This document shows, piece by piece, positions 1 through 7,466 of a DNA stretch of 64,000 bases. Both the position numbers and the translations under genes were made by a program. The notes beneath the pieces were generated by a model. It searched no databases. It was given only the letters and a program-made list of their open reading frames with translations, and was not told where the DNA came from. Source of the DNA: Flavobacteriales bacterium (GTDB lineage: Bacteria; Bacteroidota; Bacteroidia; Flavobacteriales_C; GCA-002722245); NCBI GenBank assembly GCA_023251075.1, contig JAHEZM010000012.1, positions 42,128 through 106,127 on the forward strand, read 5' to 3'. Position 1 is the stretch's first letter. Every line of letters begins with the position of its first letter.

Positions 1-1902
1 AATGGCTATTGGGTATCGTGGACTTTCGGGCATTTGTGCGGGTTAAAAGAACCACATGAATACAAGGAGAAAGATAAGTTTTGGGATTTGTATAGTTTAC
101 CCATCGTTCCTAAAGAATTTGGCATAAAACTCATCGCGAACAAAGGAGTTGAAAAGCAGTTCAATACCATTAAAAAATTAGTGAATGAATGTGAGGAAAT
201 CATCAACTGTGGTGATGCTGGCCAAGAAGGGGAACTCATTCAAAGATGGGTGATGAAGCATGCTGAATGTAAGGTGCCGGTGAAACGGTTGTGGATTTCG
301 TCGCTAACTGAAGAAGCGATTAAAACCGGATTCAAAAAGTTAATGGATGCCAAAGATTTTGATTCTTTGTATCATGCCGGTGAATGCAGAGCTATTAGTG
401 ATTGGTTGTATGGAATAAATGCTACTCGTTTGTTTACTATGAAATATGGTAAAAAACAACAGGTTTTTAGCGTGGGTAGAGTTCAAACACCAACATTGGC
501 AATGATAGTACAGCGTTATCATGAAATTGCCAATTTCGTTCCTCAAACTTATTTTGAACTCAAAACCAATTATCGAGAAGCTATTTTTTCTTATGCGAAA
601 GGAAAAATCGATGAAGAGAAAAAAGCAAAGGAATTATTAGATCAAATAAAAGATTTACCTCTAGAAATAAAGAAGGTCAGCATTAAAGAAGGAAAAGAAT
701 TTGCTCCCAATCTTTTCGATTTAACTTCTTTACAAATTGAAGCGAACAACAAATTAGGTCTTTCTGCAGAAAATACTTTGGCTACGGTGCAAAGCTTGTA
801 TGAAAAAAAATTAGTGACTTATCCGCGTGTTGATACGGTTTTCTTACCCAACGACATGTATCCTAAAATCAAAGGGATGATGGAAGGACTCACAGGATAT
901 AAAGAATTAGTAGCACCCATTCTAAGTAAAAAAATACCAAAGCCTAAAAAGGTTTTTAATGATAATAAAGTTACCGATCACCACGCCATAGCGCCTACTG
1001 GTGTTGTAGCCAATGATATTGCAGGGAATGAAAAAGATGTTTACGATTTAATTGCGCTTCGTTTCATTGCAGCATTTTATCCTGAATGTAAAGTGTCGAA
1101 TACTACTATTGATGCCGTTGTGGGAAAACACGCTTTTAAAGCTACGGGTAAACAAATTTTAGAGCCTGGATGGAGAACTGTTTTGGGTACCGAAAAACAA
1201 CGCGATACTTCTGAGAAAAAAGAAACTTCTGAAGAAGAAAAAGTATTGCCTCATTTCGATGAGGGGGAAAGTGGACCACACCAACCTTTGGTAGATAAAA
1301 AGAAAACATCTGCGCCTAAAGAATACACTGAAGCAACTTTGTTGCGTGCAATGGAAACTGCAGGAAAAGCTATTGAAGACGATGAGTTGAAAGCTTTGAT
1401 GAAAGAGAATGGAATTGGCCGACCATCAACACGTGCAAATATTATTGAAACGCTTTTTAAAAGAAATTATATAGAAAAAAAAGGTAAAAAATTATTGCCT
1501 ACTGAGGTGGGTATTCATTTGATTTCAGTGATTCATAATCCCACTTTAAAGTCTCCTGAGCTAACGGGAATGTGGGAGAAAAAACTCCGACAAATTGAAA
1601 ATAACGAGTTTTCATCCACCCAATTTATTAAAGAGATGGAGGAAATGGTAAACACTTTGGTAACAGAGGTTATTTACGATATCCGTCCGGTAGAGGCGAA
1701 GCCTTTGGTTTGTCCGAAATGCAAAACAGGAAAAATTATTAAGGGGAAAACCGCCTATGGTTGTAGCGAGTGGAAGGCAGGGTGCGCTTTTCGAATTCCG
1801 TTTGAATCTCTTTCTGCAGAAGCTGATGTGGCTAAATTAATTCAGGAAGGAAAGGTAAGTGTGGGAGGAAAAACAGTGCAGCTAACTGAAGTTTTGAAGT
1901 GA
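1..1902 (+). CDS. topB: DNA topoisomerase III, 5'-truncated by window edge
   Basis: Type IA topoisomerase that cuts one DNA strand through a tyrosine linkage to decatenate and relax DNA in the cytoplasm. The reading frame is open from base 1 (NGYWVSWTFGHL...), which matches the end of the first Toprim strand pair, so the true start lies upstream. The acidic Toprim motif reads DAGQEGEL near base 210. VGRVQTPTL and the active-site box YPRVDT (Tyr near base 820) follow. The C-terminus carries one four-cysteine zinc finger (CPKC ... C ... C, about 1710-1790). Its stop overlaps the start of the next gene by 4 bases, suggesting co-transcription. The family assignment is firm; topB rather than topA is inferred from the compact single-finger tail. 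Confidence 0.95.
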   Translation, partial: NGYWVSWTFGHLCGLKEPHEYKEKDKFWDLYSLPIVPKEFGIKLIANKGVEKQFNTIKKLVNECEEIINCGDAGQEGELIQRWVMKHAECKVPVKRLWISSLTEEAIKTGFKKLMDAKDFDSLYHAGECRAISDWLYGINATRLFTMKYGKKQQVFSVGRVQTPTLAMIVQRYHEIANFVPQTYFELKTNYREAIFSYAKGKIDEEKKAKELLDQIKDLPLEIKKVSIKEGKEFAPNLFDLTSLQIEANNKLGLSAENTLATVQSLYEKKLVTYPRVDTVFLPNDMYPKIKGMMEGLTGYKELVAPILSKKIPKPKKVFNDNKVTDHHAIAPTGVVANDIAGNEKDVYDLIALRFIAAFYPECKVSNTTIDAVVGKHAFKATGKQILEPGWRTVLGTEKQRDTSEKKETSEEEKVLPHFDEGESGPHQPLVDKKKTSAPKEYTEATLLRAMETAGKAIEDDELKALMKENGIGRPSTRANIIETLFKRNYIEKKGKKLLPTEVGIHLISVIHNPTLKSPELTGMWEKKLRQIENNEFSSTQFIKEMEEMVNTLVTEVIYDIRPVEAKPLVCPKCKTGKIIKGKTAYGCSEWKAGCAFRIPFESLSAEADVAKLIQEGKVSVGGKTVQLTEVLK

Positions 1903-2624
1903 AAAAACTCATTTTATTCTTCTTTACATTATTGAGCTTAATATCTATGGCACAAGATACCTTAACAATAGATTCCACTAAGAAAAATACCGTTTATCTA
2001 TTTAGTGGTTTAGGAGTTGATGAAAGAGTATTTAGAAATCTGGATTTACACGATTATGATACTGTACACATCAGATGGATTATTCCTCAAAAAAATGAAG
2101 CAATTGAAGAGTATGCGAAACGAATATCTCAGCAAATAAAAACGGAGAACCCCATATTAATCGGATTGTCTTTCGGTGGAATGATGGCGATAGAAGTGGC
2201 AAAAATAATAGATACTGAAAAAATAATTTTGATTTCTTCCGCCAAAATAAAAACCGAAATTCCTTGGTATTTCAGGTTAGCTGGTACAACAAGAATTCAT
2301 AGAGTACTTCCCGATTTTATACTCACTAGAAGCAATGCGATGCTTAATTGGTTTTTTGGCGTACAATCTCCTGAAGAAAAATTATTACTGAAAACAATTC
2401 TTCTCGAAAGCGATCCTGATTTTAATCGTTGGGGAATTGATAAAATCGTGACTTGGAGAAATACTTTTATTCCAGGGAATCTCACTCATATTCATGGAAC
2501 ATCGGATAGAATTTTGCCTTTTCGTTATGTGGAAAGTGATTTTATGATTGAGCGTGGTGGACATTTTATGACATTGAATAAGGCAACTGAAATAAGTGTT
2601 ATTTTGAAAAAACTTCTGAATTAG
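1899..2624 (+). CDS. Exported alpha/beta-fold hydrolase
   Basis: Predicted serine hydrolase of unknown substrate. Residues 1-19 form a signal peptide (KK then a hydrophobic core ending SMAQ), so it acts in the periplasm or envelope. The nucleophile elbow GLSFGG places the catalytic Ser at residue 91; Asp203 (GTSDRILPF) and His222 (GGHFM) complete a plausible triad. Length 241 aa fits a minimal alpha/beta hydrolase. The start is GTG inside the topB stop (GTGA overlap). The triad is seen directly; the fold is family knowledge; substrate and physiological role cannot be told from sequence. Confidence 0.85.
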   Translation: MKKLILFFFTLLSLISMAQDTLTIDSTKKNTVYLFSGLGVDERVFRNLDLHDYDTVHIRWIIPQKNEAIEEYAKRISQQIKTENPILIGLSFGGMMAIEVAKIIDTEKIILISSAKIKTEIPWYFRLAGTTRIHRVLPDFILTRSNAMLNWFFGVQSPEEKLLLKTILLESDPDFNRWGIDKIVTWRNTFIPGNLTHIHGTSDRILPFRYVESDFMIERGGHFMTLNKATEISVILKKLLN

Positions 2625-2653
2625 TTTCCTATATTCGTTTCAAATTCTTCAGG

Positions 2654-4159
2654 ATGAATAAGTCAGTTTTGTTTATATTTTTTACAGCGGTATTATTGTC
2701 GTTTATTTCTTTTAAATCGTCGATGGATGATGGAGTGGAGGATTCGCAGGATTCTTTTGGATCACCTGATTCGATAGTGCGTGCCATGCTTCCGGGTTTG
2801 AAAAAAGAATATTCAGATGTGCCCTATTTTACAAAGTTAGATGATCAGTATCTTTTTTATGTGGTGAAAGGAAATTGGATAGATACCAATGCTAAAAATT
2901 TTGCTGTTGGGCATTATAAATTGGGTTTGTTAAATGAGAAAAAAGAAGTGCTTCTCAAAGCAGAGTACAACAAGATTTATAATCCTGATGGTACAGCAAG
3001 GGGATATATAGAATTTGAAAAAAACGGAAAAAGAGGTTTGGTAAATTATCATACTAAAAAAATTATTTCCCCAGAATATGATGTTATTTTTCCTTACAAT
3101 AATTGGGAAGCAATTGCTGTGGGTAGAATTGCTAGGAAATTTTATAAAATATATTCTGATGGAAGAAAAGAACAATTGATTTTCGGTAAATATGATGGAT
3201 GGAGAGATCTTTTAAAACAAGTTATAGTCAATAAGAATACAAATTTACATTTGATCTATGATTTAAATGTAAAAGTAGTTAGAGATGAGGAATACAGTAT
3301 CGCGAAAGGAGTTGTAGTAACACCTTCTTTTTTATATGATCTTAAGTTCGATGAGAAATACATAGGAGTTGAATTTTTTGATAATGTATTTGAATCAATT
3401 TATGAATTAGAATTTAATTTCAATTTTTACTATGGACGTAAATCAGATATTAATTCTTTTATAAGCACATTTATTGAAAGAGGGGTAAGCGGACGAGATT
3501 ATGTTAATAGAAAAGACAGAATAGTTGTAACAGATTCTGTAGGTGATAATCGTGATGTTATGGAAATAGATCGCTCTGTCTCCGTTATAGAAGATTATTT
3601 TTACATCTATTCATTGGAAAACAATTGTGATTTTAATACTGATTTTTATCGTGTTTTTCATCAAAACGACAGTATTGTTCGGGTGAATTGTATAAGAGAT
3701 TCGATGAATGGAAATCCCAACTATTCTTACGCTACATATAATGTTTTCTATAAAATAGATAAGCAAGGGTTTATTGAAAAAATAGAAAGTAATAGACTTT
3801 ATGATATCACAAAATTTATGGAGATGCATGAATCTGATTTTGATGGTGATTTTATTATTGATCTAAATGCAAATTCTGATACCAACGGAATTCACTATAG
3901 TCATTTACGTTTAGTGGATTTAGAATTAATGAGAAATGAGATCTTTGCTGATTATGGTTATAAGTTTAAAAATGAAAAATGGAAAAAATATTTTTCTGCT
4001 AAATATTGGTATAAAGCGGAGTACGATAATATAGATCGTTTTTTAAGTCCTATAGATAAACACAACATTGAGTTTATAAAAAAGAAAGAGCAAGAATTAC
4101 TTAAAAATGAAAATCTTATTACGAAACCAACCTATGTAAATTATGGTTACGGCTATTAA
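2654..4159 (+). CDS. Exported WG-repeat-like protein
   Basis: 501-aa protein of unknown function. An N-terminal hydrophobic segment (residues 3-20) looks like a signal peptide or membrane anchor. Between about residues 85 and 150 there are two tandem WG/KWG-type repeats: GLLNEKKEVLLKAEYNKI and GLVNYHTKKIISPEYDVI show the usual G-hydrophobic-x-N/D, hydrophobic-P/A-x-Y-D pattern. The long Asp/Tyr-rich remainder shows no family I recognise. WG repeats are common in Bacteroidota envelope proteins and are thought to bind partners rather than catalyse. The gene overlaps the following membrane-protein gene by 17 bases, so the two are probably co-translated. Confidence 0.7.
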   Translation: MNKSVLFIFFTAVLLSFISFKSSMDDGVEDSQDSFGSPDSIVRAMLPGLKKEYSDVPYFTKLDDQYLFYVVKGNWIDTNAKNFAVGHYKLGLLNEKKEVLLKAEYNKIYNPDGTARGYIEFEKNGKRGLVNYHTKKIISPEYDVIFPYNNWEAIAVGRIARKFYKIYSDGRKEQLIFGKYDGWRDLLKQVIVNKNTNLHLIYDLNVKVVRDEEYSIAKGVVVTPSFLYDLKFDEKYIGVEFFDNVFESIYELEFNFNFYYGRKSDINSFISTFIERGVSGRDYVNRKDRIVVTDSVGDNRDVMEIDRSVSVIEDYFYIYSLENNCDFNTDFYRVFHQNDSIVRVNCIRDSMNGNPNYSYATYNVFYKIDKQGFIEKIESNRLYDITKFMEMHESDFDGDFIIDLNANSDTNGIHYSHLRLVDLELMRNEIFADYGYKFKNEKWKKYFSAKYWYKAEYDNIDRFLSPIDKHNIEFIKKKEQELLKNENLITKPTYVNYGYGY

Positions 4160-4760
4160 GGTAGTTGTTAGTATTCTAATTCTTTGTATTGCATTTCTAA
4201 TATTTCAGAAATCACTCGAATATTTTCATCCTGATTTTACCCGCGGATTTCTTTTTGGTAAGAAAGAATATTTTGATGGGATTTATAAATATGGTTTGTA
4301 TGCTCATATCATAGGTACTCCTGTTTGTATTGTAATTGGAACGCTTCAGATCTTTTTTTGCTTTGAGAAAAAATTTCCTCAACTCCATAGAAAAGCAGGA
4401 AAAATTTATGTGGTTACGGTTTTATTTTTAGCGGTTCCGGGTGGTTTTATTATGGCTTTTTCTGCTATAGGCGGACAGCTTTCTGAATTGTGTTTTTTAT
4501 TGCTGGCCATGTTGTGGATGTTCTTTACTTATAAAGCGTATCAAAGTGCCCGAAATAAAAATTTTGTAGAGCATAAAAAACATATCACCCGCAGTTTTAT
4601 TTTAATGTTATCGGCAATCAATCTTCGAATTCTTACTTTTATTTTCATTCAATTTTTTAATTATGAGGGAGTACAGATGTACACTTTAGCAGCTTGGTTA
4701 TCATGGGTACCTTCATTGCTGATTTATGAATGGGTGCAGTTCCGAAAACTAAAAGTGTAA
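4143..4760 (+). CDS. DUF2306-family membrane protein
   Basis: 205-aa integral membrane protein with about six hydrophobic segments. The order resembles DUF2306: an initial helix, a loop with HPDF, then HIIGTPVCIVIGTLQ, the family-type HRKAGKIYV motif near residue 80, and H-K-K-H in a later loop. Conserved histidines suggest metal or haem handling, but no function is established. The start at 4143 lies inside the preceding gene; it is preferred because the first transmembrane helix begins only about seven residues later. Confidence 0.75.
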   Translation: MVTAIKVVVSILILCIAFLIFQKSLEYFHPDFTRGFLFGKKEYFDGIYKYGLYAHIIGTPVCIVIGTLQIFFCFEKKFPQLHRKAGKIYVVTVLFLAVPGGFIMAFSAIGGQLSELCFLLLAMLWMFFTYKAYQSARNKNFVEHKKHITRSFILMLSAINLRILTFIFIQFFNYEGVQMYTLAAWLSWVPSLLIYEWVQFRKLKV

Positions 4761-4799
4761 CCAAATTGTTTTTATGTATTGCATACTCTATATTCAAGT

Positions 4800-5558
4800 A
4801 TGAAAAAATTAATATTCCTTTTTCTCTTTATAAGTGTTCAAAGTTTTGCCTCCACAAAATACATTCATGTTTTAGTGGCGCTTTGCGATAATAAATACCA
4901 AGGTATAGTTCCTGTTCCTGCGGGAATTGGTAACGGACAAGATCCTGCTACCAACTTGTATTGGGGATGTGGTTATGGAGTAAAAACTTTTTTTAAAAAA
5001 CAAGTCGATTGGAAACTGGTGAAGAAAATTGATAAGCCCAGTGTTCAGATTTTAGAACGTTTGATTTTTAAACATCGCGATTCTTCTATTTATTTAATTG
5101 CCGATGCCTATGATGGTAAAGAAATTAAACAAACTACTATTGATTTCTTTGCTTTTTCTTCTGGTAGAAATAAAATGGATATTAAAGTAGATTCACTCAC
5201 CACGGTGAAAGCGGGAGGTAATGCCGATTTGATTTGTTATATCGGTCATGATGGGTTGATGGATTTTTCTTTAGATACTACTTTTGCTTCGGTAGATATA
5301 AAACAGCGACAAACCATAGCTTTGGCTTGTTACAGTAAAAACTATTTCAAACCTCATTTGCTTAAAACTGGTGCTCAACCTTTGTTGTGGAGTACTCATT
5401 TAATGAGTCCCGAAGCCTATACTTTGGATGCTGCCATTGACTCCTGGATTGTAAAAGAAGTGGCTACTTCTACCCGCGAAAAAGCAGCTCAAGCCTATAA
5501 CCTTTATCAAAAATGTGGAATTAAAGGGGCTCGAAATTTATTAGTCACCGGTTGGTAA
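4800..5558 (+). CDS. Exported protein with caspase-like His and Cys motifs
   Basis: 252-aa protein starting at ATG 4800 (an in-frame TTG lies 21 bases upstream, but the ATG begins a clean signal peptide, MKKLIFLF...SFAS). I recognise no named family. Two blocks resemble the pair that marks clan CD cysteine peptidases: a hydrophobic strand ending in YIGHDG (His140), then a strand ending in ALACYS (Cys167). Clan CD normally has His-Gly; here the residue after His is Asp. A Gly/Asn-rich block (GIGNGQDP ... YWGCGYG, residues 42-60) looks conserved or structural. It precedes the DUF4846 lipoprotein gene by 7 bases, so the two likely form one unit. Catalysis is inference only. Confidence 0.6.
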   Translation: MKKLIFLFLFISVQSFASTKYIHVLVALCDNKYQGIVPVPAGIGNGQDPATNLYWGCGYGVKTFFKKQVDWKLVKKIDKPSVQILERLIFKHRDSSIYLIADAYDGKEIKQTTIDFFAFSSGRNKMDIKVDSLTTVKAGGNADLICYIGHDGLMDFSLDTTFASVDIKQRQTIALACYSKNYFKPHLLKTGAQPLLWSTHLMSPEAYTLDAAIDSWIVKEVATSTREKAAQAYNLYQKCGIKGARNLLVTGW

Positions 5559-5565
5559 TCTTTTT

Positions 5566-6423
5566 ATGAAAAATATTTTTTTAGTTTTTATTATCCCAGC
5601 TCTTCTCCTTACCTGTGCCAATCAACCAGAAAATATCTTGGTTGATTCAGTGATTGAACCCAAAGAAATTATGGTGAAAGAAGGAACCACTGTTTTAACT
5701 CGTTTTAATCCTCCCGATAGTTTTGTTCGATTGGTTGCTGATTCAAATTCCTTTGCCTTTTTTCTAAGATCTTTTCCTCTGAAGAAAGATGGGAGCAAGG
5801 TGTTATTGTATAATGGCGAAGAGAAATTTTTTCAAGCAGGTGTTGCGGCAGTGTTAGATATTGATGTGGGCACTAAAGATTTACAACAATGTGCCGATGC
5901 TGTAATGCGGTTGAGAGCCGAATATCTTTATCAGCATGAAATGTATTCGAAAATCCATTTCAATTTTACCAATGGTTTTATGGCCGATTATATTAAATGG
6001 GCAGAAGGCAGCAGAGTGAAAATTTCGGGGAATAATACTTCATGGTATGCCGGAGCGGAGAAAGATTATTCTTATGAAAATTTCAGAAAATATTTAGAAT
6101 TGGTTTTTTCTTATGCAGGCACTTTGAGTTTATCAAAAGAGTTAAAAACAATATCTGTTGACAGCATTGTTGCAGGAGATGTTTTTATTTACGGAGGATC
6201 TCCAGGTCATGCAGTAATTGTTACCGATGTGGCTCAGCATATTAGAACAGGTGAAAGAGTTTTTATGATAGCCCAAAGTTATATGCCTGCACAAAACATT
6301 CATTTGCTTAGAAATTTAAATGATTTAAATATTTCACCGTGGTACAATTTAAAAGGCACTGATTTGCTGCTTTCCCCTGAATGGACTTTCAAAAAATCTC
6401 AACTCAAGAGATTTGCAGATTAA
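5566..6423 (+). CDS. DUF4846-family lipoprotein
   Basis: 285-aa predicted lipoprotein with a lipobox (LLLTC, Cys at about residue 17). The body matches DUF4846 as I know it: an RL-hydrophobic-A start, a central DxxxGTxDLQQCADAVMRLRAEYL-like stretch, and a C-terminal GDVFIYGGSPGHAVIV block followed by AQSYMPAQ and SPWY. The GD...GHA pattern recalls NlpC/CHAP-type hydrolases, but the family has no established activity. It is the last gene of the leading same-strand run and is followed after 9 bases by a strong terminator. Location is probably the outer or inner membrane, periplasmic side. Confidence 0.8.
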   Translation: MKNIFLVFIIPALLLTCANQPENILVDSVIEPKEIMVKEGTTVLTRFNPPDSFVRLVADSNSFAFFLRSFPLKKDGSKVLLYNGEEKFFQAGVAAVLDIDVGTKDLQQCADAVMRLRAEYLYQHEMYSKIHFNFTNGFMADYIKWAEGSRVKISGNNTSWYAGAEKDYSYENFRKYLELVFSYAGTLSLSKELKTISVDSIVAGDVFIYGGSPGHAVIVTDVAQHIRTGERVFMIAQSYMPAQNIHLLRNLNDLNISPWYNLKGTDLLLSPEWTFKKSQLKRFAD

Positions 6424-6432
6424 TACAAAAAG

Positions 6433-6460
6433 AAAAAGTTGGACGGGCATCCAACTTTTT
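6433..6460 (+). terminator. Intrinsic terminator after DUF4846 gene
   Basis: A perfect 11-bp stem (AAAAAGTTGGA / TCCAACTTTTT) with a 6-base loop ends in a T run. It closes the 1-6423 gene run. Confidence 0.85.
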
Positions 6461-6750
6461 CTAACCTAACCTAACTAAACTTAACTAAACTATTTACAGT
6501 TTTTAAAACTGTATGGGAGTATATTTTAGTATTACAAATATACAACATTATTTTACAAAGTCAAGTTTTCATCGAAAAAAAAGTTTAATTCGTCGAAAAA
6601 TAAACTAAAATTGTCGAAATAATTAAGATATTTTACTGATTATTATTGCTTTACCTTCAATTATTCACTACATTACAAAAGGCATTTTACAAAGGGGTAA
6701 AATCTACATAGTTCCAGATACATTTTTTAATTAAAAACAAGGGGTTAATT
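6461..6750. promoter_or_regulatory. Leader region with short repeats upstream of response regulator
   Basis: About 290 bases without a gene. It holds, in order: a degenerate CTAAC/TAAACT pentamer-hexamer run (6461-6491); a palindrome ACAGTTTT-T-AAAACTGT (6496-6512); three TCGAAA boxes at 6572, 6593 and 6614, spaced exactly 21 bp; and two copies of ATTTTACAAAG (about 6550 and 6684). No clear TAnnTTTG promoter element or ORF was seen. These look like protein-binding sites for the response-regulator gene that starts at 6751, but binding is inferred. Confidence 0.45.
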
Positions 6751-7407
6751 ATGAACAGATTAAAAGTACTATTGGTTGATGATCATCGCTTGATCAGAAA
6801 AGCAATTTCCACGCTTCTTAATGGTGAACCTGACATTCAGGTAATTGCCGAAGCCAGCAACAAAGAAGAATGCTTTCATTTGGCAGAAGTAGCTCTTCCT
6901 GATATTGTTTTAATGGATATCTCTTTAGAAGATGCCGACGGTATTCATTTAACTAAAGAATTGATAGAGAAATACCCTAATTTGAAGGTTATTATTCTTT
7001 CTATGCATTTACAAGAATCTTATATCAAACAAGCCATTAAAGCAGGTGCTAAAGGATATATTCTTAAAAATTCTCCTCACGAAGACTTAATTAAAGCAGT
7101 AATGGAAGTTGCCAATGGCGGACAATATTTTGCTCAGGAGGTTTCGAAAATGATGGCTCAAAATTATTTATTGTCTGAAAAAACAACAGATTCTCGTTAC
7201 CATAAAGATGAAATTCTTACGAAACGTGAATTAGAAATTGTTAAGTTGGTTGCTGAAGGATTGAACAATCAAAAAATTGCCGATCAATTGTGCATCAGCC
7301 ACAGAACGGTTGATACGCATAGAACGAACATTATGCAAAAGGTTAAAGTGAAAAATGTTGCTGAGTTGGTTCGTTATGCGATTAAAAATAGATTGGTAGA
7401 AATTTAA
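6751..7407 (+). CDS. NarL/LuxR-type response regulator
   Basis: 218-aa two-component transcription regulator. The receiver domain (residues 1-120) has the acidic pair Asp10/Asp11, phospho-acceptor Asp56 (LMDISLED), the Ser of ILSMH and the Lys of YILKN. The LuxR-type helix-turn-helix follows (about 155-215; LTKRELEIVKLVAEG and RTVDTHRTNIMQK). No histidine kinase gene adjoins it. The convergent neighbour is a sensor cyclase. The long leader upstream holds repeated motifs, so autoregulation is plausible. The target genes cannot be told. Confidence 0.95.
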   Translation: MNRLKVLLVDDHRLIRKAISTLLNGEPDIQVIAEASNKEECFHLAEVALPDIVLMDISLEDADGIHLTKELIEKYPNLKVIILSMHLQESYIKQAIKAGAKGYILKNSPHEDLIKAVMEVANGGQYFAQEVSKMMAQNYLLSEKTTDSRYHKDEILTKRELEIVKLVAEGLNNQKIADQLCISHRTVDTHRTNIMQKVKVKNVAELVRYAIKNRLVEI

Positions 7408-7428
7408 CCTAAATAAAATTCGAATATT

Positions 7429-7466
7429 AAAGCCAAAAAGTTTACGCTTTTTGGCTTTCTTTTTTT
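7429..7466. terminator. Bidirectional terminator between convergent genes
   Basis: AAAGCCAAAAAG / CTTTTTGGCTTT forms a perfect 12-bp stem around a 6-base loop, with T tracts on the plus strand and A-rich sequence on the other side. It overlaps the last codons of the cyclase gene and serves the response-regulator transcript; use in both directions is inferred. Confidence 0.85.
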
